Source: Thioalkalivibrio sp. ALMg11 (GTDB lineage Bacteria; Pseudomonadota; Gammaproteobacteria; Ectothiorhodospirales; Ectothiorhodospiraceae). Taken from it: a stretch of DNA of 64,000 nt. The number at the start of each line of letters is the position of its first letter. The first letter of the stretch is position 1. The stretch is taken from contig NZ_KB898874.1 in NCBI RefSeq assembly GCF_000377905.1, positions 310,001-374,000 of the forward strand. Reading direction: 5' to 3'. The notes under the pieces are model-generated. The model was not told the origin of the DNA and did no database searches. It worked only from the letters and a program-made list of their open reading frames with translations. Below, piece after piece: positions 29,581 to 38,849 of this stretch. Position numbers and translations under genes: made by a program.

Positions 29581-30300
29581 TCAAAAAAACCACCAAGTGA
29601 GCCAGGCGGCCAGCACCCCGGCCCACAAGCCGATAACTGGCGTCCAGGGAACCGCCCGATTCTCCGGCCCATGCCCATGCTCCGCCGGGCCATCCTCCGC
29701 GCCCCACTGCCCGGAAAGGGCCTGATCCAGACGCTGCACCAGCCACTCGCGCACCGCTTCCAGCCGAGCCTTTCTCGCTCCCCCAAGCGCGTCCCGACGC
29801 GCCTTGGTCGCCGGCCGATCACCCTCGAAATAAACCAGCGCGAGGAACAGTCGCCGGGCGAAACGCTCGCCCCAGGCACCGAACACCTGCCAAGGTCCCC
29901 CAAGAACCAACCCGAGACTGCGTACGAGCACAGGCCTTGAAAACCGCTCGGTGAGCCAGACCACCAGCAGCAACACCAGGACCAGGGCGAGGATACGAGT
30001 CCCGGCCTCCTGGAGCCCAGCAGCAAGATTGCCACCCTCCATCGGCCACAGGCCATAGAAGACCAGCAGGGAGAGGTAGAACCACTTCATGCGCAGGATC
30101 AAGCGACCGGCTCGGCCCCAGGCAAACCCGCCGGGCCACGCCAGGCCGCCCACGAGCGCGGCCATTACCACGAGTACCCGCGGCTCGGCCGATACCAGCG
30201 CAGCAGAAGCTGCCAGCACCCCCAGCAACGCCCACACCGCCAACACCACGCCCGGCGGGTGCGGTTCCGATTCTGTCGGCAATTCGCAGGTCTTGACCAA
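29581..30300 (-). CDS. Membrane protein of unknown function (weak CbiQ-like character)
   Basis: About 239 residues if started at the TTG at 30300, with GAGGGCGG before it. The frame is open to 30381, but that would place the fimV terminator inside the gene, so the longer start is unlikely. Four or five membrane helices flank a central segment, LTERFSRPVLVRSLGLVLGG, with the look of the coupling region of CbiQ/EcfT-type transmembrane proteins; the similarity is weak. The C-terminal part is amphipathic and charged and ends in a final helix. It sits between fimV and truA, 11 bases before truA. Confidence 0.7.
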   Translation of the reverse strand: MVKTCELPTESEPHPPGVVLAVWALLGVLAASAALVSAEPRVLVVMAALVGGLAWPGGFAWGRAGRLILRMKWFYLSLLVFYGLWPMEGGNLAAGLQEAGTRILALVLVLLLVVWLTERFSRPVLVRSLGLVLGGPWQVFGAWGERFARRLFLALVYFEGDRPATKARRDALGGARKARLEAVREWLVQRLDQALSGQWGAEDGPAEHGHGPENRAVPWTPVIGLWAGVLAAWLTWWFF

Positions 30301-30335
30301 GCGTGAACCGCCCTCGCAGCGATCGATGGAACCAA

Positions 30336-30374
30336 AAAGGCCCCGCCCGGGGTTTTGCCCCCGGGCGGGGCCGG
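30336..30374 (-). terminator. Rho-independent terminator after fimV
   Basis: A 14-bp GC stem (GGCCCCGCCCGGGG with its complement) around a six-base loop, followed on the minus strand by TTTTGG. It lies about 75 bases after the fimV stop and would separate fimV from the downstream membrane protein, truA and trp genes, at least in part. Confidence 0.8.
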
Positions 30375-30444
30375 TCTTCACACTGCGGGAGTCAGCCGAG
30401 ACCGGACCGGGAATATCCCGTCCAGAACCTCGACTTCCCGACGA

Positions 30445-32904
30445 TCACGAGCCCTGAATCTGCTCGCGGATCCCCTCGGCCTCGCGTTTCTGATCGTCGG
30501 TGCCCGAAGCCAGGACCTCGTCGATCAACTCCTGAGCGCCTTCCTGGTCCCCCATGTCGGCATAGGCCTGGGCCAGGCTCAGACGCGTAACATTCTCGTC
30601 CGCGTCCGCTCCTGCGGAACCATCCGCGGTTTCGCCCTGACCGGCAGCCGGCGCTCCGGAATCACCCGGGCCAAACAGGTCCTCGTCCAGATCCAGGCCA
30701 GGTTCCTGCGCCGTCTCCTCTCCGCCACTCGAGATGGAATCCGTCTCCGGCAGCTCGTTCTCGTCGAGGTCGAACGCGAGATTGTTGAGGTCCCCAGCTG
30801 AATCCTCGCTGGAAACATTACCTTCCGCGGCGTTCGCCAGATCCGCTTCCAGATTCTCGTCGAGGTCGAACGACAGGCCCTGATCATCCGTACCCGGCTC
30901 GCTCCCCGGACCTTCCGTTGCCTCGTCGGTCTCGGGAAGCTCCAGACCCGAGAAATCGATCTCATTGCTGTCGGATTCCGTCGAAGGCGCATCGCCGAGA
31001 TCACCGGCCATCGCGCCACCGGCTGCAGCGGTGCCAAGGCCGGCCCCCTGACCAATCCGGGATTCAAGATCGGACAGGCGATCACGCGTAGTCGTATCAC
31101 CCGCATCCAGCCGATCGCGCAGCGCACCGGCCGCCTGCCTTGCGCTCTCTTCATCCTCAAGCGCGAGATGTGCCTCGACCAATTTCAGGCGGTACTGGTT
31201 GTTATCCGGGTCGCGCTCGATCGCCGCATTGAGCGTCTCGACCGCCTGATCGTTCATGCCGTACGCCAGGCAGACATCTACCTCGGCCAGTACGTCATCG
31301 GTCGCCTCGCCTCCATTCTGACTGGTGCTGGCGACCACGACCTCGCCAACCTCTTCCCCCGACTCGGACGACAGGTGGGAAGACTCTTCCTGTTGCGTAT
31401 CATCGCGTTCCGCGCCACCCGTCGCCGCGGCCGTGCCAACCACGGTGGCGGCGGCCGCGCCCGTCGCCGAGCGTTCGGACGAACCCATCCCCCCGGTCTC
31501 GTAACCGCGGGCATCGGAGCCGGTCGCCTGCACCTTGCTGTTGTCCGCGCGCGGCTTCAGGCCGGAACCATGTTCGTCGACCATCACCTCGCGGCGGCCG
31601 CCGCGGGCAAAAGCCAGCAACACCAGCAGCAGCAGAATGACCAGCGCAATCGCCATCATCAGCAGTAACGGATCATTCATGATGCGTTCGTGCAGCGGGG
31701 CATTGCGTTCGGCATCCGCGCGATCCAGACGGGTGCGCAGCTGTTCGCGCTCGGCGCGCAGCTGGCTCAGCTGTTCCTCGAGCCCAGCCATGTTCTCGCT
31801 GGACACCTCGGCCAGACGGCCACGCTCGCCAAGCTCCTCGCGCAGTTCGGAGAGCTCGTCGCGCATTCCTTCCATTTCGGCGCGCTGGGATAGCAGGGCT
31901 TCCTGCAGCAGCTCTTCGGAACCGCCCTGGGTTGCCCCGGCTTCGGCACCTTCCGGCAGCAGATCGGCGACGATCTCCAGGCGATCTTCGGCCGCCACTT
32001 CGTCGGTCGCGGCCTCGTCGCCCACCGCCGTTTCGTCCTCGGTCACGGCCGATTCCGCATCGGCCACCGCGGACTGGTCGTCCTCAACCGCCGCGGCAGC
32101 ATCCTCGGAAACAGCCGCTTCTTCGTCCTCGGCCAACGCCTCGCCCTCGACACCCTCCTCAGCCGCGGTCGGAGCCGGCTCCGGTTCTTCGCGGGCGACA
32201 CGAGTGGATTCCTGCCAGGAGCGCGTCTGGTCGGCAACCTCGGCCCGCGCCTCGGCGGTACTGCGCGCCTCCAACTGTTCGCGGGACGGCGTACGCAATT
32301 CCGCATCCGCGCGCAGCGAATTGATGTTGTTGCCCATGAAGGCCTGCGGATTGGCATCGAGGAACGCGAGCATGGCTTGCTCGTCGCTGTATCCCGAGAC
32401 ACCGCTGCGGCGCACCACCGCGTAGAGGGTGTCGCCGCTGCGCACCTGGATGGTTTCGCCTTCGCGGGTCGCCCGCGGTACTGCGCCGGAGTCCCGGCTC
32501 ACGGCCGGCGCGGAAGTGCCGGAAGGCATCGTACCGGGCGGGTCCAGCAACAGCGAGACCTCGCGCATGGCGCGCCCGCCATCCCAGCGTGCCTCCAGCA
32601 ACATGCCCACATAGGGCTCACGCACCGGCCGGCGTGTGGTCAGGATGATGCGGTCACCCTCGACCTGGATGTTCAGGTCCCCCGGAACACCGCCACGGTT
32701 CAGACCGGCGCGGCGGTACGCATCCTCGGATGCCTGGCGAATTCGCAGCGAATCGCCGGCGGCCGCCGTTCCCCGCAAGGGAATCTCCGCCCGCAAGGGC
32801 TGATTCAGGAAGGATTGAAGATTGATTTCGCCGAAGCCCACGGAGTTCGAGGACGCCGGGGCCACCAGCAGCAAGAACAAAAACCCAACCAATAACTTGC
32901 GCAC
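30445..32904 (-). CDS. fimV: FimV/HubP family polar landmark protein
   Basis: An 819-residue, very acidic protein. In order: signal peptide with end near APASS (residues 1-20); the FimV N-terminal domain (GFGEINLQSFLNQPLRAEI); a LysM-like segment at about 150-200 (IQVRSGDTLYAVV); an Ala/Glu-rich region; a coiled coil about 330-400; a membrane helix about 408-430 (LLLMMAIALVILLLLVLLAF); a TPR-like part about 550-610; and the conserved FimV C-terminal motif (RLSLAQAYADMGDQEGAQEL). These proteins bind peptidoglycan and position type IV pilus and chromosome partners at the pole. It follows asd, as in Pseudomonas. Confidence 0.93.
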   Translation of the reverse strand: MRKLLVGFLFLLLVAPASSNSVGFGEINLQSFLNQPLRAEIPLRGTAAAGDSLRIRQASEDAYRRAGLNRGGVPGDLNIQVEGDRIILTTRRPVREPYVGMLLEARWDGGRAMREVSLLLDPPGTMPSGTSAPAVSRDSGAVPRATREGETIQVRSGDTLYAVVRRSGVSGYSDEQAMLAFLDANPQAFMGNNINSLRADAELRTPSREQLEARSTAEARAEVADQTRSWQESTRVAREEPEPAPTAAEEGVEGEALAEDEEAAVSEDAAAAVEDDQSAVADAESAVTEDETAVGDEAATDEVAAEDRLEIVADLLPEGAEAGATQGGSEELLQEALLSQRAEMEGMRDELSELREELGERGRLAEVSSENMAGLEEQLSQLRAEREQLRTRLDRADAERNAPLHERIMNDPLLLMMAIALVILLLLVLLAFARGGRREVMVDEHGSGLKPRADNSKVQATGSDARGYETGGMGSSERSATGAAAATVVGTAAATGGAERDDTQQEESSHLSSESGEEVGEVVVASTSQNGGEATDDVLAEVDVCLAYGMNDQAVETLNAAIERDPDNNQYRLKLVEAHLALEDEESARQAAGALRDRLDAGDTTTRDRLSDLESRIGQGAGLGTAAAGGAMAGDLGDAPSTESDSNEIDFSGLELPETDEATEGPGSEPGTDDQGLSFDLDENLEADLANAAEGNVSSEDSAGDLNNLAFDLDENELPETDSISSGGEETAQEPGLDLDEDLFGPGDSGAPAAGQGETADGSAGADADENVTRLSLAQAYADMGDQEGAQELIDEVLASGTDDQKREAEGIREQIQGS

Positions 32905-33013
32905 GAATTCCCCCTGAAAATGCCACGTGGCCTTAATGCCCCGGCCGACACGGCCGACGACCCCCTGGCCACGGATGTACCGGGTAGTGTCCCCGGCGTT
33001 TTCCCGGATTAAA

Positions 33014-34039
33014 TCACAGGTAATCGCGGATCAAAACCTCCGCGATCTGAATCGTGTTCAGCGCGGCCCCCTTGCGCACGTTGTCCGAGACCACCCAAAG
33101 GTTCAGCCCACGGGGGTGCGAAATGTCCTCGCGGATGCGCCCGACGAACACTGCATCCTTGCCGGAACCCTCGGTCACCGCAGTCGGGTAGCCCCCGTCC
33201 TCGTGCTTGTCCAGCACCGTGATTCCCGGTGCGCCGGAGAGGATCTCGCGCGCCTTCTCCGCACTGATCTTCTCGCGCGTCTCGATATGCAGGGCCTCGG
33301 AATGCCCGTAGAACACCGGAATGCGCACGGCGGTCGGGTTCACCAGGATGGACTCGTCGCCCATGATCTTCCGGGTCTCCCAGACCATCTTCATCTCTTC
33401 CTTGGTGTACCCGTTGTCCTGGAAGACGTCGATGTGCGGCAGGGCATTGAACGCGATCTGCTTGGGATACACATTGCACTCCACCGGACGGCCATTCAGC
33501 AACGCCGCCGTCTGGTGCGCCAGCTCCTCGATCGCCTCCTTGCCGGTACCGGACACGGCCTGATAGGTCGCCACGTTGATACGCTCGATGCCCACCGCGT
33601 CGTGCAGCGGCTTCAGCGCCACCAGCATCTGGATGGTGGAGCAGTTCGGGTTCGCGATGATCCCGTGTTTCGTGTAATCGCCCACCGCATCCGGATTCAC
33701 CTCCGGGATCACCAGCGGGATCTCCGGGTCGTAGCGGAACTGGGAGGTATTGTCGATCACGACACAGCCGGCCGCCGCCGCCTTGGGCGCATATTCCGCG
33801 GACACCGAGGCACCCGGCGAGAACAGCCCGATCTGCACCGTGGAAAAATCAAAAGTCGCCAGGTCCTCGACCTCCAGCTCGCGCCGGCCGTAGTCGACCG
33901 TCTTGCCCACCGACCGCGAGCTGGCCAGGGCATGCACGCGCCCGATCGGCAGGTCGCGCTCGGCCAGGATGGACAGCAGGGCCTCGCCGACGGCGCCGGT
34001 TGCACCGACCACGGCCACGTCAAATTTGCGGTCACTCAT
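33014..34039 (-). CDS. asd: Aspartate-semialdehyde dehydrogenase
   Basis: A 341-residue enzyme, with NADP-binding GATGAVGEALLSIL at the start and catalytic Cys in IIANPNCSTIQM near residue 130. It makes aspartate semialdehyde for lysine, threonine, methionine and diaminopimelate. It lies 46 bases after leuB and 109 bases before fimV, a typical leuB-asd-fimV order. Confidence 0.97.
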   Translation of the reverse strand: MSDRKFDVAVVGATGAVGEALLSILAERDLPIGRVHALASSRSVGKTVDYGRRELEVEDLATFDFSTVQIGLFSPGASVSAEYAPKAAAAGCVVIDNTSQFRYDPEIPLVIPEVNPDAVGDYTKHGIIANPNCSTIQMLVALKPLHDAVGIERINVATYQAVSGTGKEAIEELAHQTAALLNGRPVECNVYPKQIAFNALPHIDVFQDNGYTKEEMKMVWETRKIMGDESILVNPTAVRIPVFYGHSEALHIETREKISAEKAREILSGAPGITVLDKHEDGGYPTAVTEGSGKDAVFVGRIREDISHPRGLNLWVVSDNVRKGAALNTIQIAEVLIRDYL

Positions 34040-34085
34040 TGTTAATTCCTGGTTGAACTTTATTCTTCAAGGGTCTGATAAACTA

Positions 34086-35159
34086 TCAGTCGTCCAGTGC
34101 AGCTACTAGGGCGTCGCCCATACCCTGCGTACCCACCAGCTTCATGCCTTCACCGAAGATGTCCGGCGTACGCAGGCCCTGATCCAGCACCCGACCCACC
34201 GCGGCCTCGATGCGCTCCGCCAGGTCGTTGCGGTTCAGGCTGTGGCGCAGCAGCATCGCGACCGACAGTACGGTCGCCATCGGGTTGGCCTTGCCCTGCC
34301 CCGCGATATCCGGCGCCGAACCGTGAATCGGCTCGTACAGACCTACGCCCTCGCTGTTCAGCGAGGCGGACGGCAGCATGCCGATGGAGCCGGTCAGCAT
34401 CGCCGCCGCATCGGACAGGATGTCGCCGAACATGTTACCGGTGACCATCACGTCGAACTGCTTCGGATCGCGCACCAGCTGCATCGCGGCGTTGTCCACA
34501 TACATGTGGGACAGCTCGACCTCGGGGAATTCCTTCCCGACGCGCTCGACCACCTCGCGCCACAGCTCGGAGACCTCCAGCACGTTGGCCTTGTCCACCG
34601 AACACAGGCGCTTGCCCCGCTTCATTGCCGCCTCGAAGCCGACCCGCGCGATCCGCTCGATCTCCGACTCGCTGTAGGCCGCCGTGTTGAAGCCGTAGCG
34701 TTCCCCGTTTCGCTCCTCGATCCCGCGCGGCTGGCCAAAATAGATCCCCCCGGTCAGCTCGCGCACGATCAGGATATCCAGCCCGCTGACCACCTCCGGT
34801 TTCAGCGTGGACGCCGAGGCCAACTGCGGATACAGGATCGCCGGGCGCAGGTTCGCGAACAGGCCCAGATCCGAACGGATTCCCAGCAACCCGCGCTCCG
34901 GGCGCAGATCGCGCTCCAGCGACTCGTACTGCGGCCCGCCGACCGCACCCAGCAGGATCGCGTCGGCGCGGCGCGCCGCCTCGCGGGTCGCCTCCGGATA
35001 CGGGTGACCCGCCGCGTCGTGCGCCGAGCCCCCGATGAGGCCCTGTTCGATCTCCAGATCCAGCCCGCCGATCTCGCCCACGCGCTCCAGAACCTTCAGC
35101 GCCTCGGCCACGATCTCGGGCCCGATCCCGTCTCCAGGCAATACAAGAATTCGGCTCAC
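34086..35159 (-). CDS. leuB: 3-Isopropylmalate dehydrogenase
   Basis: A 357-residue NAD enzyme of leucine synthesis. The start [17 protein letters not shown] and the segments [14 protein letters not shown] and [13 protein letters not shown] are diagnostic; the latter carry the metal and substrate residues. It is separated from leuD by 225 bases holding a repeat, though on the same strand. Confidence 0.97.
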   Translation of the reverse strand: MSRILVLPGDGIGPEIVAEALKVLERVGEIGGLDLEIEQGLIGGSAHDAAGHPYPEATREAARRADAILLGAVGGPQYESLERDLRPERGLLGIRSDLGLFANLRPAILYPQLASASTLKPEVVSGLDILIVRELTGGIYFGQPRGIEERNGERYGFNTAAYSESEIERIARVGFEAAMKRGKRLCSVDKANVLEVSELWREVVERVGKEFPEVELSHMYVDNAAMQLVRDPKQFDVMVTGNMFGDILSDAAAMLTGSIGMLPSASLNSEGVGLYEPIHGSAPDIAGQGKANPMATVLSVAMLLRHSLNRNDLAERIEAAVGRVLDQGLRTPDIFGEGMKLVGTQGMGDALVAALDD

Positions 35160-35206
35160 AAACGACTCCCAACCATCGGATTAATATTCAAATTCATTCA
35201 TCGCCC

Positions 35207-35370
35207 CCTGTAGGAGCCGAGCCCCTTCGGCGATGGGGCCTCCGGTAAGCCCTAGGCGGCCCGAGGACAGGCTCGTAAACCTCCATGGCCCCGAGCGCGC
35301 AGGAGCCAAACCTCTCGGCGAGGGGGCTTCCGGGCGCGGCCAATCGGCCAGAGGGCTGGCCTCCTACAGG
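35207..35370. repeat. Intergenic REP-like repeat between leuD and leuB
   Basis: The 164-base segment is bounded by inverted ends CCTGTAGGAG and CTCCTACAGG. Inside are two related hairpin units, GGAGCCGAGCCCCTTCGGCG at 35213 onward and a diverged copy GGAGCCAAACCTCTCGGCGA near 35302. The GTAGGAGC start resembles REP sequences known from Pseudomonas and relatives. It carries no gene. Confidence 0.75.
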
Positions 35371-35384
35371 TTAAACCTCACCCT

Positions 35385-36023
35385 CTACGACGCCATCCAC
35401 GGCCGCTCCTGACGCTGGCGCTCCTCGTAGGCACGGATGTCCTCCGCGAACTGCAGCGTCAGGGCGATGTCGTCCAGCCCGTTCAGCAGGCGATGGCGGC
35501 GATCCTCGTCGAGCGTAAAGCGGAATACCGTCGCGTCCGGCGCTGTCACGGTCAGCGCTTCCAGGTTCACTTCGACCTGGGCACCCGGGTTCGCCTCCAC
35601 CTGGTCGAACAGGCTTTGCACCTCGTCCTCGGCCAGCACCACGGGCAGCAGCCCGTTCTTGCAGCTGTTGGAGAAAAAGATGTCCGCGAACGACGGCGCG
35701 ATCACCGCACGAAAACCGAAATCGGTCAGCGCCCAGACCGCGTGCTCACGGGAGGAGCCGCAGCCAAAGTTCTTGCGCGCCAGCAGGATGGTCGCCTCGT
35801 CAAACGGCGCCTGATTCAGCACAAAGTCCGGGTTCGGCCGGCGCTTCGAGCCGTCCATGCCCGGCTCGCCCGGGTCCAGGTAGCGCCAGTCGTCGAAGGC
35901 ATTCGGGCCAAAGCCCGTGCGCTTGACCGACTTCAGGTACTGCTTGGGGATGATCGCGTCGGTATCCACGTTGGAGCGGTCCAGCGGCGCGACGATCCCC
36001 TTCTCTACGGTAAAGGCCTGCAT
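35385..36023 (-). CDS. leuD: 3-Isopropylmalate dehydratase small subunit
   Basis: A 212-residue subunit with the aconitase swivel domain: [33 protein letters not shown] and [21 protein letters not shown] are hallmarks. It pairs with LeuC to isomerise 2- to 3-isopropylmalate. It starts three bases after leuC. Confidence 0.97.
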   Translation of the reverse strand: MQAFTVEKGIVAPLDRSNVDTDAIIPKQYLKSVKRTGFGPNAFDDWRYLDPGEPGMDGSKRRPNPDFVLNQAPFDEATILLARKNFGCGSSREHAVWALTDFGFRAVIAPSFADIFFSNSCKNGLLPVVLAEDEVQSLFDQVEANPGAQVEVNLEALTVTAPDATVFRFTLDEDRRHRLLNGLDDIALTLQFAEDIRAYEERQRQERPWMAS

Positions 36024-36026
36024 CGC

Positions 36027-37439
36027 TTACGCCTCCTTCAAAGCAGACGGTTCAATGAAGTGCCCGGCCACCGCGGCCGCGGCGGCCAGCGAAGGGCTGA
36101 CCAGATGCGTGCGTCCACCCTGCCCCTGACGGCCCTCGAAGTTGCGGTTGGAGGTGGAGGCACAGCGTTCGCCCGGTTCCAGGCGGTCGGCATTCATCGC
36201 CAGGCACATCGAGCAGCCCGGCTCGCGCCACTCGAATCCGGCGTCCAGGAAGATGCGGTCCAGCCCTTCCTGCTCCGCCTGCTGCTTCACCAGCCCGGAG
36301 CCCGGCACCACCATCGCCAGCGTAATGTTGTCGGCCTTTTTGCGGCCCTTCACCACTTCGGCGGCGGCGCGCAGGTCCTCGATGCGCGAGTTGGTGCAGG
36401 AGCCGATGAACACCTTGTCCGGACGGATCTCCGTCATCGGGGTATTCGGCTTCAGGCCCATGTACTCCAGCGCCCGCTGCATGCCTTCGGCGCGCACCGG
36501 ATCGCTCTCGGCCGCCGGGTCCGGCACCCGGCCGTCGATCGGCGCGACCATCTCCGGCGAGGTGCCCCAGCTCACTTGCGGGGCAATCGCGGCGGCATCC
36601 AGCTCCACCACCGCGTCGAACTCGGCGTCCGGATCGGAGACCAGCCTGCGCCAATACTCGGCGGCGCGTTCGAACATCTCGCCGGTCGGCGCCTGCGGCT
36701 TGCCACGCACGTATTCGATGGTCTCCTCGTCCACCGCGACCATGCCCGCCCGGGCCCCGGCCTCGATCGACATGTTGCAGACACTCATCCGCCCCTCCAC
36801 CGACAGGCTACGGATCGCCGAGCCAGCGAACTCGATCGCATAGCCCGTACCACCGGCGGTGCCGATGCGACCGATAATCGCCAGCACCACATCCTTGGCC
36901 GTCACGCCCGGGCGCAACTCGCCCTCCACGCGAACCTGCATGGCCTTCGTCTTCTTCTGCCACAGGCACTGCGTGGCCAGCACATGCTCCACCTCGGAGG
37001 TGCCGATGCCGAAGGCCAGCGCGCCCAGCGCGCCATGGGTAGAGGTGTGCGAGTCTCCGCAGACCACGGTCATCCCCGGCAGGGTCGCGCCCTGCTCCGG
37101 GCCGATCACGTGCACGATGCCCTGGCGCACGTCGGCCATCGGGAAGAACTTCAGTCCGAGGCTCGTGACGTTGGCCTCCAGGGTCTCCACCTGGATGCGC
37201 GAGACCGGATCCGCGATCCCCTGGTCGCGGTTCTCCGTGGGCACGTTGTGGTCCGGCACCGCCAGCACGGAATCCCCGCGCCACGGCTTGCGCCCGGCCA
37301 GCCGCAGCCCCTCGAAGGCCTGCGGACTGGTCACCTCGTGCACCAGGTGGCGATCGATATAGAGCAGCGTCGAGCCATCCGGCTCCTCGCGCACCACATG
37401 CGCCTCCCACAACTTGTCGTACAGGGTCTTGCCTGCCAT
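36027..37439 (-). CDS. leuC: 3-Isopropylmalate dehydratase large subunit
   Basis: A 470-residue [4Fe-4S] enzyme. Cluster cysteines are in [14 protein letters not shown] (near residue 345) and GCSMCLAMN (near 405-410). Other marks are [21 protein letters not shown] and [16 protein letters not shown] at the C-terminus. It is the first gene of the leuCDB-asd run; the LysR gene starts about 490 bases away on the opposite strand. Confidence 0.97.
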   Translation of the reverse strand: MAGKTLYDKLWEAHVVREEPDGSTLLYIDRHLVHEVTSPQAFEGLRLAGRKPWRGDSVLAVPDHNVPTENRDQGIADPVSRIQVETLEANVTSLGLKFFPMADVRQGIVHVIGPEQGATLPGMTVVCGDSHTSTHGALGALAFGIGTSEVEHVLATQCLWQKKTKAMQVRVEGELRPGVTAKDVVLAIIGRIGTAGGTGYAIEFAGSAIRSLSVEGRMSVCNMSIEAGARAGMVAVDEETIEYVRGKPQAPTGEMFERAAEYWRRLVSDPDAEFDAVVELDAAAIAPQVSWGTSPEMVAPIDGRVPDPAAESDPVRAEGMQRALEYMGLKPNTPMTEIRPDKVFIGSCTNSRIEDLRAAAEVVKGRKKADNITLAMVVPGSGLVKQQAEQEGLDRIFLDAGFEWREPGCSMCLAMNADRLEPGERCASTSNRNFEGRQGQGGRTHLVSPSLAAAAAVAGHFIEPSALKEA

Positions 37440-37530
37440 TCCTTACTCCCGCGGCCGTGCCGCGTTCTATCGTTCTTGCGTTCCACCGGCGCTATACAGG
37501 CCCGCCCTTGCACGGCGTCGCCACAAGCAC

Positions 37531-37763
37531 CGTCATTGCGAGGAGCCGAAGGCGACGCGGCAACCTCCGTCCGGAACCACCGGATTCCTGATACCGGCGC
37601 TCTGCCAGCTTCAGGAGGTTACTCGCTGCGCTCGCCCTTCGGGCCTGCCTGCGGCCGTTCAACGCGCTTCGCGCTTTTGTGCCGCGTCGCTACGCTCTTC
37701 GCAATGACGGTGCATCTGGCAATGCCTCGCCATGACGGTGCCTTCTCCAGCGCCTCGCAATGA
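37531..37763. repeat. Intergenic inverted-repeat element (CGTCATTGCGAGG type) upstream of leuC
   Basis: The left arm CGTCATTGCGAGGAGCCGAA at 37531 and the right arm GCTACGCTCTTCGCAATGACG ending at 37709 are near complements. Partial end copies follow (CTCGCCATGACGG near 37727 and CTCGCAATGACG ending 37763). This sequence type is a widespread intergenic repeat in proteobacteria. It fills much of the leuC-LysR gap; the rest (37764-37931) shows no gene and should hold the promoters. Confidence 0.8.
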
Positions 37764-37931
37764 CGTCGTTTCATGACGCCCGTTGATCTAGAGTCTGGGC
37801 CCGCCCCGGTATTCTTTCAAATCCGATTTCTTATCCGTATCATTCCATACAGTTATACAAGGGGCGCCGGACCACGCCGAGTCCGGCCATCGAACTGAGC
37901 ATTATCTCACGCAGGGACTGGAGAGACACCG

Positions 37932-38813
37932 ATGCGCCCGGAACAACTCAGCGTCGAATCCCTGCAGGCCTTTGTGGCGGTCGTCGACACTGGCGCCTTC
38001 TCCGCCGCGGCCGAGCGGCTGCACCTGACCCAGCCCGCGATCAGCAAGCGCATCCAGACCCTGGAGGCCACGCTGGAACGCCCCCTGTTCGAGCGCCAGG
38101 GCCGCCGCGTACGCCCGACCGAGGTCGCGGAGCGCCTGCTGCCCGAGGCCCGCGAGATCCTCGCCCGCCTGCGCGCCATCGAGCAGCAGGTGGCCGACCT
38201 CGATCAGGTCGTGCGCGGACGCATCCGCCTGGCCACCTCGCACCACATCGCCCTGCACCGCTTGCCCGCACCACTGTCGGCCCTGCGCGAGCGCTACCCG
38301 GAGCTGGAACTGGAACTCGCGTTCATGGATTCGGAGGCCGGCATCGAGGCCGTAATGCACGGCGACGCCGACCTGGCCCTGGCTACCCTGCCGCATGAAC
38401 TGCCAAAAAACGCCGAGGCCCACACCGTCTGGACCGACCAACTGGTTCCGATGACCGCCCGCAACCGGGCCCAGGATACCCCGCTGGATACGCTCCAACG
38501 CCTGCACGACTGGCCGGCGATCCTGCCACCGGTCGACTCCACCACCCGCCGCCAGATCGATCAGGCGCTGGCCGCGCAGGGCCTGCACCCCACCGCCGCC
38601 CAGGAAAGCCCCTACCTCGAAGTCATCCGCATGATGATCACCGCCGGCCTCGGCATCGGCTTCCTGCCCCGCACCATGGCCACTGCCGACCTCGCGGTAC
38701 TCGACTGGCCCGGCGCGCCCATTACCCGCCACCTCGGCTGGGTCCGCCACGCCGACCGCTACCGCTCCCGCACCCTTGCGGCCGTCATCGAGGAATTAGA
38801 GGTAGCGGATTGA
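37932..38813 (+). CDS. LysR family transcriptional regulator
   Basis: A 293-residue regulator. The winged helix-turn-helix spans about residues 5-65 (SLQAFVAVVDTGAFSAAAERLHLTQPAISKRI), followed by the two-lobed effector domain. A ribosome site GGAGAG lies a few bases before the ATG. It is divergent from leuC, with which LysR genes are commonly paired, and convergent with arsJ. The effector and targets are not evident. Confidence 0.93.
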   Translation: MRPEQLSVESLQAFVAVVDTGAFSAAAERLHLTQPAISKRIQTLEATLERPLFERQGRRVRPTEVAERLLPEAREILARLRAIEQQVADLDQVVRGRIRLATSHHIALHRLPAPLSALRERYPELELELAFMDSEAGIEAVMHGDADLALATLPHELPKNAEAHTVWTDQLVPMTARNRAQDTPLDTLQRLHDWPAILPPVDSTTRRQIDQALAAQGLHPTAAQESPYLEVIRMMITAGLGIGFLPRTMATADLAVLDWPGAPITRHLGWVRHADRYRSRTLAAVIEELEVAD

Positions 38814-38849
38814 AAGAATGAGGTGACCGACCCGATTTCGATTCTTTCA
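38811..38849. terminator. Inverted repeat spanning convergent LysR and arsJ stop codons
   Basis: TGAAAGAAT (38811-38819) and ATTCTTTCA (38841-38849) are perfect complements around a 21-base loop. The first contains the LysR stop and the second the arsJ stop. It may be a weak shared terminator; there is no GC-rich stem, so this is uncertain. Confidence 0.35.

Noticed and set aside
29548-30381. Longer start of the membrane protein gene to 30381
   Set aside because: It would include the strong fimV terminator hairpin in the coding region.
35493-37763. A 756-codon plus-strand open frame opposite leuD and leuC
   Set aside because: Same artefact: antisense to conserved genes, low-complexity His/Arg-rich product and no ribosome site.
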